Counted from the stretch's first letter, positions 1 to 10,351 are shown. The stretch is DNA of 64,000 bases from Parathalassolituus penaei (GCF_026626885.1 NZ_JAPNOA010000056.1:310001-374000), one strand, 5' to 3'. The notes: generated by a model not told the origin, from the sequence alone. Program-made: numbers and translations.

Positions 1-584
1 CGTTGTGCTTCGCTCGGGTTTTGGTAAATCACAGCCAGTGCCCAGCCAGCAAAAATTACTGCAACATCACAGTCGGCCTGTACGTACGTGGTGTCGAGAC
101 CCGAGACGGTATAAGTACCGGAACCGCTCACCAGTGAGGTCACATCCGCCTTGGCACCAAAAAAGTTGTGGGTGACGTTATTGTAAAAAAAAGACTCTGT
201 GTACAGATGATTGGCGTTAACCGTCGTACCGTTAAACGTTACCTGGTTATCGGGGTTTGGGCCGGAACCGGCCCAGTATAGATAAGCGGCCTGTACTGTT
301 GATCCAGTTGGCAATGAGATGGTGTCGCTGGAGCTGTTGATGCGATTACATTCGTTATTGGCATCACGCAATGAGTTGCCGCCCAATTCGAACGAAATAT
401 TCCCCGCAAAGCTGTCACGCAGAACCACGTTTTCACCGGCGCGCGCGGGTGTCATAAATACCAGCATCAGCAGACAGCAGAAAAAATTGAGCCAAGTATA
501 TGCAGATAAAACAGGAAGCTGGCGGTGGTAGGATTGTTGGTTAGCAGGGTTGTTGCCAAGAGGGATTTTTGGATTGTCCGACAT
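1..584 (-). CDS. Secreted surface protein, N-terminal part only (cut by window edge)
   Basis: An open frame of 194 codons runs from an ATG at 584 off the left edge, so the C-terminus is outside the window. Residues about 25-50 form a hydrophobic stretch ending in TPARA, a likely signal peptide with an unusually long N-region. The following part is Asn/Thr/Ser-rich with the motif VQAAYLYWAGSG, then NFFGAKADVTSLV and CDVAVIFAGWALAVIYQ. This pattern is typical of the first domain of large secreted proteins carrying DUF11/DUF3344-type domains, which usually continue into long repeat regions. That family link is from memory and only moderately secure. The ribosome site upstream of the ATG is weak. 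An AT-rich stretch at about 668-695 could hold its promoter. Exported or cell-surface location is inferred; no enzymatic function is proposed. Confidence 0.6.
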   Translation of the reverse strand, partial: MSDNPKIPLGNNPANQQSYHRQLPVLSAYTWLNFFCCLLMLVFMTPARAGENVVLRDSFAGNISFELGGNSLRDANNECNRINSSSDTISLPTGSTVQAAYLYWAGSGPNPDNQVTFNGTTVNANHLYTESFFYNNVTHNFFGAKADVTSLVSGSGTYTVSGLDTTYVQADCDVAVIFAGWALAVIYQNPSEAQ

Positions 585-843
585 GTGGTTTGCTCACATC
601 CAGCTTGGGTTTGCTGGCGTGTGACCATCCTGGTCTCTGAGTAGCGTCGTGCTGCTACCAGCTGTTAGAAATAATTTTAAATAAATATATCAGTATTGAA
701 TCCTACGTCTCGTTGTCAGGTAGTGTCAACTTGGCAAAAAGCGGGTATTTCAAACGATCGAATTGATATGCCTGCCAGAGACCCTGTAAAAACTGCAGAG
801 CTCTGGGCACACCGTTGGCGAAGATTGATATCGGATTGGATTA

Positions 844-2337
844 TCAGTGGTTTTGCTCTGGCAAAAGCGGCAGCAGCAGGTTAAAGCGGGTTTCGTGAGC
901 GTCGGAGCTGACGTTCACAAACCCGCCATGTAACTGGGCGATGGAACGGGTGATGGCCAGCCCCAGCCCGGTGCCGTCGGTAATCCGCTGGCGCGAACCA
1001 TCGACCCGGTAAAAGCGCTCGAACAGATGCGGCAGATGTTCAGGCGGAATCGGCGCACCGGGGTTCACCACACTGATACAGGCAAACGTCTGCTCGCCAT
1101 GGTTAACCACCAGCCGCTGCTCATGTAACTCGATTCGCACCGACTGACCGGCGGCCGTGTGGCGAATGGCATTGGAGAGCAGGTTACTGATCGCCCGCCG
1201 CAGGGTATCGCGGTCGGCGGCGACCAAGGGTGTTGCGCCTTCACAGCTCAGGGTTACGTTTTGTTCATCGGCCCAGGCTTCAAAAAACTCCATCAGATCC
1301 GCCACTTCCTGATCCAGCGCCAGCGGTTGCAGCCGCAAGCTCAACAGGCCGTTATCGGTTTTGGCCAGCCATAACATATCGGCCACCATGCGCGACAGAC
1401 GTTCTTCTTCCTCAAGGCTTGAGTACAACAGCTCCTGATATTCGTCGGCCGAGCGGTTCTGCGCCAGCGCCACCTGGGTTTGGGTAATCAGCGCCGCCAG
1501 TGGCGTGCGCAGCTCGTGGGCGATATCGGCGCTGAAGTTGGAAAGCCGCTCAAAGCCCTGTTCCAGACGCGCCAGCATGGCGTTGAAGGATTCAATCAGT
1601 GCCTGCAACTCGGCCGGACTGGCATTGGGGTCGAGACGTTGATGCAGGTGTTGGGAGCCGATGGCACCGATTTGCTGGCTCAGCTGACGCAGCGGTGCAT
1701 GGCCACGATGAATGCTGAACCACACCGCCAGCAGGGTCAGCAGGCCAATCAGCAGGGTCAGCAGCAACAGGCGTACGGCAAACTCATCGAGAAAGTGGCG
1801 GTGGAAGGTCTGGTCGCTGGCCAGCACCAGCTGATATTCACCCAGTTGCACCCGCGCCAGCCGCACTTCGGTCGTGTCAGCCATCGCGGCGGCCAACACC
1901 GGAGTGGTGGAATAGGGCTGAACCGCCTCGGTGCTGGCGGCGGTTAATACATCCGGACCTGCGGTAACAAACAGCGGTTTGCCGTTGTTATCGAGCAGTT
2001 GCCAATAAATGCCGTGATGACCAAGGGCCGCCTGCTGCAGCGCTTGCTGTTGCGGTAACCAGGGGGCGATCACCGGATCGGCGTACGGATGAATATGAAT
2101 CGAATGTTCGTTGCTGGCTCGCGGCGCCAGTGCAGTGGCGCTGTCGGGGTTCATGATGCGATTAACCGCCGCAACCACGACGCCCAGCTCATGGGAATCC
2201 TGTTCAACAAAGTGCATGGCAATGGCCTGTTGCACCGACCAGCCCAGCAGGGCCAGCCCCAGGCTGATCACCAGCCCCACCAGCAGGGTGACGCGCCACT
2301 GCAGGGATAACGGACGATTATTGGCCATCGTCGGCAT
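844..2337 (-). CDS. cusS: Heavy-metal sensor histidine kinase, CusS/CopS type
   Basis: Inner-membrane sensor kinase of 497 residues that should autophosphorylate on His and pass phosphate to the regulator encoded directly upstream. Visible order: TM1 (about 15-40), a periplasmic loop with a His-rich patch ([11 protein letters not shown]) suited to metal sensing, TM2 (about 190-210), HAMP, H-box [15 protein letters not shown] with the phospho-acceptor near His274, N-box ([11 protein letters not shown]) and G-boxes (DGTGLGLAI). Its start overlaps the end of the regulator gene, so the two are translationally coupled. The start could be ATG 2337 or ATG 2328. The divergent pcoAB genes make copper (or silver) the likely signal. 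Family assignment is firm; the metal specificity is inferred from context. Confidence 0.9.
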   Translation of the reverse strand: MPTMANNRPLSLQWRVTLLVGLVISLGLALLGWSVQQAIAMHFVEQDSHELGVVVAAVNRIMNPDSATALAPRASNEHSIHIHPYADPVIAPWLPQQQALQQAALGHHGIYWQLLDNNGKPLFVTAGPDVLTAASTEAVQPYSTTPVLAAAMADTTEVRLARVQLGEYQLVLASDQTFHRHFLDEFAVRLLLLTLLIGLLTLLAVWFSIHRGHAPLRQLSQQIGAIGSQHLHQRLDPNASPAELQALIESFNAMLARLEQGFERLSNFSADIAHELRTPLAALITQTQVALAQNRSADEYQELLYSSLEEEERLSRMVADMLWLAKTDNGLLSLRLQPLALDQEVADLMEFFEAWADEQNVTLSCEGATPLVAADRDTLRRAISNLLSNAIRHTAAGQSVRIELHEQRLVVNHGEQTFACISVVNPGAPIPPEHLPHLFERFYRVDGSRQRITDGTGLGLAITRSIAQLHGGFVNVSSDAHETRFNLLLPLLPEQNH

Positions 2338-2998
2338 CCAGCTTGTAACCCATGCCGCGAATGGTCTGGATCAGTTTGCGCTCGAATGGATCGTCGATTT
2401 TGCTGCGCAAACGCCGGATCGCCACATCGATCACGTTGGTATCACTGTCGAAGTTCATGTCCCACACTTGTGAAGCGATTAACGAGCGGGTCAGCACCTC
2501 GCCTCGACGGTTCACCAGCAGTTCCAGCAGGCTGAACTCGCGGCTGGTCAGGGCGATTTTCTGGCCTCCACGCCAGGCCTGACGCTTGGGTAAATCCAGC
2601 ACCAGATCATCCACCACCAGCTCGTCTTGCACTGGGCGGCTGCCACGGCGCAACAGGCTGCGCACCCGTGCCAGCAACTCGGCAAAAGCAAAGGGTTTGA
2701 CCAGATAATCATCGGCCCCCAGTTCTAACCCCTTCACACGATCGGCCACCTGATCACGGGCGGTCAGAAACAGGATGGGCGTCTGGTTGCGCGCATCACG
2801 AATCGACTGGCAAATCTTCCAGCCATCCACATCGGGCAGCATCACATCGAGAATGATCAGATCGAACGATTCGGTCATCGCCAGATGATGGCCATCCAGA
2901 CCATTACGGGCCAGATCGACCCGAAACCCGGCTTCCGACAAGCCTTGTTTCAGGTAATCACCGATCTTGATTTCGTCTTCCACAATCAGAATGCGCAT
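2318..2998 (-). CDS. cusR: Heavy-metal response regulator, CusR/CopR type
   Basis: OmpR/PhoB-family response regulator of 226 residues. Receiver domain with acidic pocket (VEDE), phospho-acceptor Asp51 in [10 protein letters not shown], conserved Thr (LTARD) and Lys (VKPF). The C-terminal winged helix contains [22 protein letters not shown] and ends GMGYKLD. Strong resemblance to CusR/CopR/PcoR. It is the promoter-proximal gene of a two-gene operon with the kinase and is divergent from pcoA. The 200-bp divergent region contains a CusR-like inverted repeat at 3086-3101, so it probably activates pcoAB and may autoregulate. Confidence 0.92.
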   Translation of the reverse strand: MRILIVEDEIKIGDYLKQGLSEAGFRVDLARNGLDGHHLAMTESFDLIILDVMLPDVDGWKICQSIRDARNQTPILFLTARDQVADRVKGLELGADDYLVKPFAFAELLARVRSLLRRGSRPVQDELVVDDLVLDLPKRQAWRGGQKIALTSREFSLLELLVNRRGEVLTRSLIASQVWDMNFDSDTNVIDVAIRRLRSKIDDPFERKLIQTIRGMGYKLDADDGQ

Positions 2999-3085
2999 GA
3001 ACAGCAGTCCTGTAATCCAGAGAGGGCGTGCAGCCCGATGTAGCCGGTTTATACCCCTGTGGGCGCACCGCCAGATGACGGCAAG

Positions 3086-3101
3086 ATTACCGTTTTGTCA
3101 T
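3086..3101 (+). promoter_or_regulatory. CusR/CopR-type copper box
   Basis: ATTACCGTTTTGTCAT is an imperfect inverted repeat (ATTAC-N6-GTCAT). It resembles the CusR box ATGACAANNTTGTCAT, with 11 of 14 defined positions matching. It sits about 100 bp upstream of the pcoA start in the region shared with cusR. A wider GATGAC...GTCATC dyad (3074-3102) surrounds it. Binding is inferred from similarity and position. Confidence 0.6.
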
Positions 3102-3198
3102 CTTCAGGTCATGTTGGTGACAGGCGCGTGGCGCTAACCTGAAAGCATTGAGGTGTTGTGTAACACCGCCCTTTTCGGTGATCAGGAGAAAACCCTAC

Positions 3199-5067
3199 AT
3201 GTCAGCCATCTGGACTCCCCAATGTTCCCGTCGGCGTTTTGTGCAAGGTATCGGTGCTGCAGCCCTGCTTGGAGGTGGCAGCCGTTCCTGGGCGCAGGAT
3301 GCTGTTGCCAATGCGGCCGCCAGCCCACTGACCGGGACCGAGTTCGATCTGTACATTGACCAGACCCCGGTGAACTTCACCGGCAGTCGCCGTCTGGCCT
3401 ATACCGTTAACGGCTCACTGCCAGCGCCAACCCTGGTCTGGCGCGAAGGCGAAACCGTGACCATTCGTGTCCACAATCGCCTGTCGGAGCCGACTGCCAT
3501 TCACTGGCACGGCATTCTGCTGCCCTATGAAATGGACGGTGTGCCGGGCCTGAGTTTTGGTGGTATCGCAGCCGGAGCAACCTTTACCTACCAGTTCAAG
3601 GTGCGTCAGAGCGGCACTTACTGGTATCACTCGCACAGCGGTTTTCAGGAATTGCAGGGCCTGTACGGCGCGATTGTGATTCTGCCGCGCGACGGCGAGC
3701 GTATTCGTGCCGACCGTGATTACGTGATCCAGATGGCCGACTGGAGTGATGAAAACCCGATGCGGATTCTGCAAAAGCTGAAATCCAACGCCGGTTATTA
3801 CAACTACATCAAACCGACTGCGCCCGACTTCTTCAGCGACGTGCGCCAGTACGGTTTGCAGCAGGCCCTCAGCAAGCGTGATATGTGGAACGACATGCGG
3901 ATGAGCCCGACGGATCTGGCTGACGTGTCTGCCGAAACCTACACCTATCTGCTGAATGGCCAGACCCCGTCATCCAACTGGACTGGCCTGTTCAGGCCGG
4001 GTGAAACCGTGCGCCTGCGGCTGATCAACTCGGCCGGTAACACCTTCTACGATTTCCGTATTCCGGGCCTGCCACTCACCGTGGTGCAAGCGGATGGCCA
4101 GGATGTTGAGCCGGTTACCGTTGATGAATTGCGTATGGGCCCAGGTCAGACCTGCGATCTGCTGGTACGCCCCAAAGACGACGCCTATACCTTGTTCGCC
4201 CAGAACATGGATCGTTCCGGTTATGCCCGTGGCACGCTCGCCGTGGCGGCTGGCCTGACCGCTCCGGTGCCTGCACTGGATAAACCGGAATGGCTGTCGA
4301 TGGCCGATATGATGGGCAACATGAACCACGGCGGCGGGCAGAGCGGACACGCTGGGCATGGTGGCCAGTCGCTGGATCACAGCGCTCATTCTGGCCAGCC
4401 AGCCATGGATCATTCGAGCATGGCCGGTATGGACCATTCGAGCATGGCCGGTATGGATCATTCGAGCATGGCCGGTATGGATCATTCAGGTATGGCGGGC
4501 ATGAACCACGGCAGCCAGGGCAAGCCCGGTATTGCTGTACCGAGCCAGACCGTCAGCCACGCCAGCACTGAATACGGCCCATCGGTGGATATGCGGGTGG
4601 ATACACCGCGCACCAACCTCGATGATCCGGGCATCGGGCTGCGTAACAACGGCCGCCGTGTGCTGACGCTTAACGACCTGCACACCATTGGCGGCAGCAT
4701 GGATAAACGCCTGCCAGAACGTGAAATCGAACTGCACCTCACCGGCAACATGGAGCGTTACAGCTGGTCGTTCGACGGCCTCGAATTTGGCCAATCCACC
4801 CCGGTGCACTTCCGTCATGGCGAGCGCGTGCGGGTGATACTGCAAAACGACACCATGATGACCCACCCGATGCACATGCACGGCCTGTGGAGCGAACTGG
4901 AAAACGACCGCGGTGAATTTATGGCGCGCCTGCACACCATTCCCGTGCAACCGGCGCAACGCATCAGCTTTCAGGTAACCGCCGACGCGCTGGGGCGTTG
5001 GGCCTGGCACTGCCACCTGATGTTCCATATGGACTCCGGCATGTTCCGTGAGGTGTTGGTGGCATGA
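3199..5067 (+). CDS. pcoA: Periplasmic multicopper oxidase, PcoA/CopA type
   Basis: Copper resistance protein that oxidises Cu(I) and binds copper in the periplasm. The ATG at 3199 is chosen because AGGAGA lies 10 bp upstream and the product then begins with a Tat signal ([17 protein letters not shown]); an earlier in-frame ATG at 3148 would bury it. All type 1-3 copper motifs are present: HWHG 102-105, YWYHSH 141-146, HPMHMHG 556-562 and [12 protein letters not shown] 604-615. Between cupredoxin domains lies a Met/His-rich segment with four DHSSMAGM-type repeats, a likely Cu(I) loading region. Length 622 residues is normal for the family. The next gene overlaps by ATGA, so the two are cotranslated. 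Regulation is probably by CusRS through the box at 3086. Confidence 0.95.
   Translation: MSAIWTPQCSRRRFVQGIGAAALLGGGSRSWAQDAVANAAASPLTGTEFDLYIDQTPVNFTGSRRLAYTVNGSLPAPTLVWREGETVTIRVHNRLSEPTAIHWHGILLPYEMDGVPGLSFGGIAAGATFTYQFKVRQSGTYWYHSHSGFQELQGLYGAIVILPRDGERIRADRDYVIQMADWSDENPMRILQKLKSNAGYYNYIKPTAPDFFSDVRQYGLQQALSKRDMWNDMRMSPTDLADVSAETYTYLLNGQTPSSNWTGLFRPGETVRLRLINSAGNTFYDFRIPGLPLTVVQADGQDVEPVTVDELRMGPGQTCDLLVRPKDDAYTLFAQNMDRSGYARGTLAVAAGLTAPVPALDKPEWLSMADMMGNMNHGGGQSGHAGHGGQSLDHSAHSGQPAMDHSSMAGMDHSSMAGMDHSSMAGMDHSGMAGMNHGSQGKPGIAVPSQTVSHASTEYGPSVDMRVDTPRTNLDDPGIGLRNNGRRVLTLNDLHTIGGSMDKRLPEREIELHLTGNMERYSWSFDGLEFGQSTPVHFRHGERVRVILQNDTMMTHPMHMHGLWSELENDRGEFMARLHTIPVQPAQRISFQVTADALGRWAWHCHLMFHMDSGMFREVLVA
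4405..4500 (+). repeat. Four 24-bp in-frame repeats coding M-D-H-S-S-M-A-G
   Basis: Units begin at 4405, 4429, 4453 and 4477. The first three are almost identical in DNA and the last has drifted. Each encodes the Met/His copper-binding octapeptide inside pcoA. Near-identity at synonymous sites suggests recent expansion by slippage or unequal exchange. Confidence 0.9.
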
Positions 5068-6434
5068 AACGTACAGCGCAAGGACATTTCCGTATGAGTG
5101 AATTCACCGTAAACGCCACCGCCTTCAAACCGCTGGTACTGGCCCTGATGCTGGCCGGTAGCGGGCTGGCGCAGGCTGATGATAACGACTGTACTGCCGC
5201 AACTGCTGCTGACTGCACCGATAAAACCATGGATCACAGCACGATGGACCATGGCAATATGGATCACAGCGCCATGAATCATGAGGGTATGGACCATAGC
5301 AAGATGGATCACAGCTCCATGAAAATGGACGGTGATTCCATGCCGATGGACCATAGCAAAATGGGCCACAGTGCCATGAATCATGAGGGTATGGACCACA
5401 GCAAAATGGACCACAGCGCCATGAAAATGGACGGTGATTCCATGCCGATGGACCATAGCAAAATGGACCACAGTGCCATGAATCATGAGGGTATGGATCA
5501 CAGCAAAATGGACCACAGCAAAATGGACCACAGCGCCATGAAAATGGACGGTGATTCCATGCCGATGGACCATAGCAAAATGGAACACTGCGACATGATG
5601 AAAGACGCCGGTTCCATGCCAATGGATCACGGCTCCATGAATCACGGAGCTATGAATCATGAGGGGATGGATCACGGTTCCATGAACCACGATATGAGCG
5701 GTATGCAGGGCGGCAAAGCCCCGGCCAAAGCCCGTGATCCTCATGCCTGGTCCGATGGCTATCAGCGTTTCACCGGCCCGTACGTACCACAAAATGTCGG
5801 CCACCTGCACACCATGGACAGCCACAGCTTCTCATCGCTGAAGGTTAATGAACTGGAGCAGGTGAACGAAGGTGACAACGGCATCGCCCGAGTCAGCGGC
5901 GAGTTCTGGTATGGCACCACCTGGGATCGCGCCGTACTGGAATTTGATGCCGAACGCGACAACGGAGCAACCGACGCCGAGCTGGGTGCTTACTGGCAAC
6001 ATGCCTACACCGCCTTCTGGAACACCCGGCTGGGCGTCCGTCAGGACATCTCGCCCGAGGTAAAACGCACCTGGCTGGGTGCTGGTTTTGAAGGGCTGGC
6101 ACCGTACTGGTTTGAATCCGAAGCCATGTTGTTTGTGGGCGAAGAAGGTGTGGCCGAACTGGCCCTGCACAGCGATTACGACCTGCTGCTGAGCCAGCGT
6201 CTGGTTCTGCAACCATCGTTACAAGCCAGTTTCCACAACAAACAGGACCCCAAAGGGCAGTTTGACGCCGGTCTGTCGAACAGCACCCTGGGGGGGCGTC
6301 TGCGTTATGAGTTTACCCGCCAGTTCGCCCCATACGTGGGTGTCGAGCGGGAACACTGGTTTGGCGGCAGTGCCGATCTGGTTGGGGAGCGCGCGGTAAA
6401 CCGCTGGATGGCCGGGGTTAAATTCTGGTTCTGA
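5064..6434 (+). CDS. pcoB: Copper resistance outer-membrane protein, PcoB/CopB type
   Basis: Outer-membrane copper resistance protein of up to 456 residues. The first part is a signal peptide ([18 protein letters not shown]), followed by about 155 residues of extremely Met/His/Asp-rich repeats ([21 protein letters not shown]). The C-terminal half is a CopB-type barrel beginning [12 protein letters not shown] and ending in Phe (MAGVKFWF), as expected for outer-membrane insertion. ATG 5064 overlaps the pcoA stop and has GAGGTG upstream; ATG 5094 with AAGGA is an alternative start. The family is firm. The repeat segment is longer than in typical CopB, pointing to high-capacity Cu(I) binding at the cell surface or periplasm (inference). 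Confidence 0.93.
   Translation: MKRTAQGHFRMSEFTVNATAFKPLVLALMLAGSGLAQADDNDCTAATAADCTDKTMDHSTMDHGNMDHSAMNHEGMDHSKMDHSSMKMDGDSMPMDHSKMGHSAMNHEGMDHSKMDHSAMKMDGDSMPMDHSKMDHSAMNHEGMDHSKMDHSKMDHSAMKMDGDSMPMDHSKMEHCDMMKDAGSMPMDHGSMNHGAMNHEGMDHGSMNHDMSGMQGGKAPAKARDPHAWSDGYQRFTGPYVPQNVGHLHTMDSHSFSSLKVNELEQVNEGDNGIARVSGEFWYGTTWDRAVLEFDAERDNGATDAELGAYWQHAYTAFWNTRLGVRQDISPEVKRTWLGAGFEGLAPYWFESEAMLFVGEEGVAELALHSDYDLLLSQRLVLQPSLQASFHNKQDPKGQFDAGLSNSTLGGRLRYEFTRQFAPYVGVEREHWFGGSADLVGERAVNRWMAGVKFWF
5271..5588 (+). repeat. About 102-bp in-frame tandem repeat in pcoB
   Basis: Three successive copies begin at about 5271, 5373 and 5474. Each codes for roughly 34 residues rich in [20 protein letters not shown] and MDHSKM. 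The third carries one extra MDHSK unit (15 bp). High DNA identity between copies indicates recent duplication and likely length variation between strains. Confidence 0.85.
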
Positions 6435-6518
6435 ATGCAACGTCCGCTCCTGTAGATATTGCTGCCGGAGCTGGCATTGCGCCATATCATCCAATGCCCA
6501 CAAACCGCTATTCGTCGC

Positions 6519-6549
6519 TTGACCTTGTCACGATGGGAAGGTTTACAGT
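6519..6549 (+). promoter_or_regulatory. CueR-type promoter for copZ
   Basis: A -35 TTGACC (6519-6524) and -10 TACAGT (6544-6549) are separated by 19 bp, the over-long spacer diagnostic of MerR-family activated promoters. The spacer holds the dyad ACCTTGTC...GGGAAGGT (6522-6542), close to known CueR operators. A cueR gene is at 15657. Confidence 0.85.
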
Positions 6550-6586
6550 CTTCCCATCCAACGGACCTCTCCAGAAGGAGTGCATC

Positions 6587-6787
6587 ATGAAATTGAAAGT
6601 AGAAGACATGACCTGCGGCGGCTGTGCCCGTGCCGTCACCGCTGCCATTCGTGAAATCGACGAAAACGCCGTGGTGAATATCGACGTCGCCACTCGTCTG
6701 GTCGAAGTGCAGTCCAGCGCCAGCAACGACGCCGTTACCCAGGCCCTGAACGAAGCCGGTTTCCCGCCAGAAGTGCTGGCGGGTTAA
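6587..6787 (+). CDS. copZ: Copper chaperone, HMA domain (CopZ-like)
   Basis: A 66-residue single heavy-metal-associated domain. The Cu(I) ligands are in DMTCGGCARAV near the N-terminus and the fold continues to LNEAGFPPEV. It should deliver cytosolic Cu(I) to the CopA ATPase encoded at 7877. ATG 6587 is chosen over an in-frame ATG at 6494 because AAGGAG precedes it closely, the product matches a bare HMA domain, and the CueR promoter at 6519-6549 lies between the two. Monocistronic, followed by a hairpin at 6804. Confidence 0.93.
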   Translation: MKLKVEDMTCGGCARAVTAAIREIDENAVVNIDVATRLVEVQSSASNDAVTQALNEAGFPPEVLAG

Positions 6788-6803
6788 CCCGATTGATCAA
6801 ATG

Positions 6804-6826
6804 CGAATGGCCAACGCGGCCATTCG
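6804..6826 (+). terminator. Stem-loop after copZ
   Basis: CGAATGGCC and GGCCATTCG form a perfect 9-bp stem with a 5-nt loop, starting 17 bp after the copZ stop. Only a modest T-rich tail follows, so termination strength is uncertain. Confidence 0.55.
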
Positions 6827-6884
6827 TGTTGCTGCATTCCTGATTCCGAATGCGTTTCTATAGCAGGCGTTAGTCAGTGATTGT

Positions 6885-7244
6885 TCAGGCGAACTTGCTG
6901 CGGAACACAAAAAACACCGCGCCCAGCAAACACAGCGCCGCCCACAAATAATCCAGCTTCAGCGGCTCTTTCAGGTAATAAATCGAAAACGGCACAAACA
7001 CCGCCAGACTCAGCACCTCTTGCAGCATCTTCAGCTGTCCAACGGTTAACACCGTATTGCCAAGACGATTGGCCGGAACCTGCAGACAGTATTCAAAAAA
7101 GGCGATACCCCAGCTCACCACAATCGCAATGATCAGCGGTTTGGTGCCCAGCTCCTTCAAATGCGCATACCAGGCAAACGTCATAAACACGTTGCTCAGC
7201 AGCAACAGCAGGGTAGTAAACAGAATCGGGTTGCTGGCCATCAT
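6885..7244 (-). CDS. DUF486 family small membrane protein
   Basis: Integral membrane protein of about 119 residues with four hydrophobic helices. Segments such as FTTLLLLLSNVFMTFAWY and the conserved block AFFEYCLQVPANRLG match the DUF486 family of the drug/metabolite transporter-like superfamily. Two adjacent ATGs (7244, 7241) give the expected family N-terminus (MMASNPILFTT). A longer in-frame start at 7331 would add an Ala/Gly stretch foreign to the family. No known substrate. It is convergent with copZ and apparently unrelated to copper other than by position. The ribosome site is weak. Confidence 0.8.
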   Translation of the reverse strand: MMASNPILFTTLLLLLSNVFMTFAWYAHLKELGTKPLIIAIVVSWGIAFFEYCLQVPANRLGNTVLTVGQLKMLQEVLSLAVFVPFSIYYLKEPLKLDYLWAALCLLGAVFFVFRSKFA

Positions 7245-7582
7245 GTTGGTCGAACGCCTGTTATAAGGTGTGAGCGAAAAGGGGGGCGCTACATTACCTG
7301 CAGCGGCGGCCGCAAAAAAGCCGGTGAACAAAAAATTGCCCTGCGTGGATCAAAAAATTGCCCTGTAGGAGGGGCTGTCAGCCCCGAAGCGTTGCCAATT
7401 CCCCCTGTCGTTTCCAACATCAGCCCATCATTTTGTCAGGAATCCACCCTCGATACCGATCCAGCGCAAGGTTGGATGGATTGTCGGTTGTGTGTCAGGT
7501 CGGCTTTTGGTGATAGTGCGTTCTTCCATTTTCAGCGGGCATTAAACCCGTTACCCAACCCTCGCTCAGGAGCACCCGCAAT
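7245..7582. other. Intergenic region with short repeats, no gene seen
   Basis: A 338-bp gap between divergent genes. It contains a 15-bp perfect direct repeat (7329-7343 and 7351-7365, beginning CAAAAAATTG), a REP-like palindrome at 7371-7385, and then sequence without convincing coding potential up to the ribosome site of the small gene at 7583. Confidence 0.6.
7371..7385. repeat. REP-like palindrome
   Basis: GGGGCTGTCAGCCCC is a 6-bp stem with a 3-nt loop, preceded by TGTAGGA and followed by GAAGC. This is the common intergenic REP-type motif of pseudomonads and relatives. Assignment is by resemblance; it appears once in this window. Confidence 0.6.
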
Positions 7583-7780
7583 ATGGCGTTTCGTCCCGAT
7601 CCCTGGATTATTTATTGCCCGGATTGCGGCTGGCGGCGTATCTGCGCTCCCAAATCCGACACCATCATGGCCTGGGAAAACCCAGCCCAATGCTGGCATT
7701 GCCATGGCGACAACCTGCAACGCGGGCCATTAACGGTAAAAGATCGTATTGCGCTGGTCTGGCGACAATTGCGCGGCTGA
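7583..7780 (+). CDS. Small zinc-ribbon protein, function unknown
   Basis: A 65-residue basic protein with two Cys knuckles, YCPDCGWR near residues 11-18 and CWHCHGD near 37-43, spaced as in rubredoxin-like zinc ribbons. CAGGAG lies 10 bp upstream of the ATG. The gene sits immediately upstream of the CueR promoter of copA, but there is no sign it shares that promoter. I do not recognise a named family. The Cys/His set could bind Zn, or possibly Cu given the neighbours. Nucleic-acid or protein binding is the usual role of such ribbons (inference). Confidence 0.65.
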   Translation: MAFRPDPWIIYCPDCGWRRICAPKSDTIMAWENPAQCWHCHGDNLQRGPLTVKDRIALVWRQLRG

Positions 7781-7819
7781 ATTCACTGCTCTTTAATACT
7801 TCGCGGCCTATAAACGGAC

Positions 7820-7850
7820 TTTACCTTGCCATAGTGGGAAGGTTGATACT
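7820..7850 (+). promoter_or_regulatory. CueR-type promoter for copA ATPase
   Basis: A -35 TTTACC (7820-7825) and -10 GATACT (7845-7850) are separated by 19 bp. The dyad ACCTTGCC...GGGAAGGT spans 7823-7843. The layout is the same as at copZ, placing both genes under the regulator at 15657. Confidence 0.85.
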
Positions 7851-7876
7851 GACCGGGTAGTAACAAGGAGAGCGTT

Positions 7877-10351
7877 ATGAGTGAACAACTCCCCACACGT
7901 TCGATTCAACTGAATATCGAAGGCATGACCTGCGCCTCCTGCGTTGGTCGGGTCGAGCGCGTATTGAAAAATGTCCCCGGTGTTGAACAGGTCAGCGTTA
8001 ACCTCGCGACTGAACGTGCCGACCTGCTGGCCTCGACCCCGGTTGCCGATCTGGTGCGTGCGGTTGAACGTACCGGCTTTGGTGTGGTGCCGCCGCAGCC
8101 GGTGCAACTGGCCGTTGAAGGCATGACCTGCGCGTCCTGTGTTGGTCGTGTCGAACGGGTGTTAAAAGCCCAGCCCGGCGTACTGAATGCCGAGGTCAAC
8201 CTTGCCACCGAACGGGCGCTGGTAGCCATAGAACCCGGTGTTGCCACCGAGACCCTGATCAAGGCCATTCGCAAGGCCGGATACGACGCCCATACCGTTG
8301 CCGCCGATAACAACCACCAGCAACGTGACCAGAAACTCGCCGAACAACAGACCCTCAAGCGCGACCTGCTGACTGCACTGCTGTTGACCCTGCCAGTATT
8401 TGTGCTGGAAATGGGCAGCCACATGATTCCGGCGCTGCATCATTGGGTGATGCAGAACCTCGGCACCGCCAACGGCTGGATTCAGGGCATTCTGACCACC
8501 CTGGTACTGCTGCTTCCCGGTCAACGATTTTTACGCCACGGCATACCGGCACTGCTGCGCGGAGGCCCGGACATGAACTCGCTGGTGGCCGTTGGCACCC
8601 TGTCGGCCTGGAGTTACTCCTGGGTATCGGTGTTATTACCGGGCAGCCTGCCGAGTGGCTCGGCCCATATCTACTTCGAAGCCGCTGCGGTTATCGTCAC
8701 CCTGATTCTGCTTGGGCGCTGGCTCGAAGCCCGCGCCAAAGGCCAGACCTCCGCCGCCATCCAGCATCTGCTGGGGATGCAGCCACGTACCGCACGGGTA
8801 CAGCGCGCCGATGGCCGCGTTGAAGACATTGAAATCCGCCTGCTGAACCCCGGTGATCTGGTTGAGATTCGGCCCGGCGAACGTATTCCGGTAGATGGCG
8901 ACGTGGTGGCTGGCGACAGCTACGTCGATGAGTCCATGATCACTGGCGAACCTCTGCCCGTTGCCCGAACCGCTGGACAAGCGGTAGTGGGTGGCACCCT
9001 CAACCAGAACGGCATCCTGCTGGTACGCGCCACCCATCTGGGCGAACAGAGCGTACTGGCGCGCATTGTGCGAATGGTCGAACAGGCACAAGGCAGCAAA
9101 CTGCCGATTCAGGCCATGGTCGATCGGGTCACCCTGTGGTTTGTGCCGGTGGTGATGGGGCTGGCACTGCTGACCCTGCTGGTGTGGTGGGCACTGGTGC
9201 CCGGTGTTGGTTTTGGTCAGGCACTGGTATATGCCGTTGCGGTGCTGATTGTGGCGTGCCCATGCGCCATGGGCCTTGCGACTCCAACCTCGATTATGGT
9301 CGGCACCGGGCGCGGTGCTGAAGCCGGTATCCTGTTCCGCAAGGGTGACGCCCTGCAGCAGCTGCAATCCATCCGTATGGTGGCGTTTGATAAAACCGGC
9401 ACCCTCACCGAAGGCAAACCATCCCTGACTGATTTGCACACCAGCTCGCGTTATCCGCGCAAAATGGTGCTGGCCCTGCTGGCGGCGATTGAGTCCCGCT
9501 CCGAACACCCGATTGCTCGGGCGCTGGTGGCCGCCGCACAAGCCGAACAACTGCCATTACCAGCCCTGATCACCTTTGAAGCCCTCACCGGTAAAGGCAT
9601 TCGTGCCCGTTGTGACGACGACGGCCACAGTCTCAACGTGGAGCTGGGTTCTGAACACTGGATTCGCAGCCTCGGTTATCCGCTCAAACAGTTTGCCGAT
9701 CTGGCGCATCAACTGGCGAGTGAAGGCAAAACCCCGGTGTACGTGGTGATTAACGGCGAACCGGCGGCTGTATTTGCCGTGGCGGACCCCATCAAGGTCG
9801 ACACCCCGGCCGCCCTCAAACGTCTGCACGACCTGGGCCTGAAAGTCGCCATGATCAGTGGTGATCATCGCGCCACCGCCGAAGCCATCGCCATAAAACT
9901 CGGCATTGATCATGTGGTGGCGGAAGTGTTACCGGATGGCAAAGTCGCCACCCTCAAGGAACTGCAACATCAATACGGCGCAGTCGCTTTTGTGGGGGAT
10001 GGCATCAACGACGCCCCGGCACTGGCCGCCGCAGATGCTGGTCTGGCGATTGGAACGGGCACCGACATCGCCATTGAAGCCGCCGATGTGGTGCTGATGT
10101 CGGGCAACCTGCTGGCGGTGGCCAACGCCATCCAGCTCAGCAAGGCAACCCTGGCCAATATTCGTCAGAACCTGTTCTGGGCGTTTGCCTATAACAGCGC
10201 CCTGATTCCGCTGGCGGCCGGGGTGTTTTACCCGTTTAGCGGCTGGAGTTTGTCACCGGCGGTGGCCGCCGGAGCCATGGCGCTGTCATCGGTGTTTGTG
10301 GTTACGAACGCCCTGCGGCTGCGGCGTTTGCCACTGCCGGGGCATTCCTGA
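7877..10351 (+). CDS. copA: Cu(I)-exporting P1B-type ATPase CopA
   Basis: Inner-membrane copper exporter of 824 residues. Two N-terminal HMA domains carry GMTCASC (Cys19/22 and Cys85/88). The membrane metal site is CPC (461-463), the phosphorylation motif DKTGTLTEG starts at Asp505, and the hinge GDGINDAP and the SEHP nucleotide-binding motif are present. AAGGAG lies directly upstream of the ATG and a CueR promoter at 7820-7850 precedes it. It pairs with CopZ for cytosolic detoxification, while pcoAB handles periplasmic copper. The stop codon falls inside a 15-bp tandem repeat (10338-10397), so the extreme C-terminus may differ between strains. Confidence 0.97.
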   Translation: MSEQLPTRSIQLNIEGMTCASCVGRVERVLKNVPGVEQVSVNLATERADLLASTPVADLVRAVERTGFGVVPPQPVQLAVEGMTCASCVGRVERVLKAQPGVLNAEVNLATERALVAIEPGVATETLIKAIRKAGYDAHTVAADNNHQQRDQKLAEQQTLKRDLLTALLLTLPVFVLEMGSHMIPALHHWVMQNLGTANGWIQGILTTLVLLLPGQRFLRHGIPALLRGGPDMNSLVAVGTLSAWSYSWVSVLLPGSLPSGSAHIYFEAAAVIVTLILLGRWLEARAKGQTSAAIQHLLGMQPRTARVQRADGRVEDIEIRLLNPGDLVEIRPGERIPVDGDVVAGDSYVDESMITGEPLPVARTAGQAVVGGTLNQNGILLVRATHLGEQSVLARIVRMVEQAQGSKLPIQAMVDRVTLWFVPVVMGLALLTLLVWWALVPGVGFGQALVYAVAVLIVACPCAMGLATPTSIMVGTGRGAEAGILFRKGDALQQLQSIRMVAFDKTGTLTEGKPSLTDLHTSSRYPRKMVLALLAAIESRSEHPIARALVAAAQAEQLPLPALITFEALTGKGIRARCDDDGHSLNVELGSEHWIRSLGYPLKQFADLAHQLASEGKTPVYVVINGEPAAVFAVADPIKVDTPAALKRLHDLGLKVAMISGDHRATAEAIAIKLGIDHVVAEVLPDGKVATLKELQHQYGAVAFVGDGINDAPALAAADAGLAIGTGTDIAIEAADVVLMSGNLLAVANAIQLSKATLANIRQNLFWAFAYNSALIPLAAGVFYPFSGWSLSPAVAAGAMALSSVFVVTNALRLRRLPLPGHS

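Noticed and set aside
4971-5825. Antisense open frame rich in HFAMVH repeats across pcoAB
   Set aside because: It is the complement of the Met/His-coding repeats. PcoB signal peptide, barrel and terminal Phe support the forward gene.
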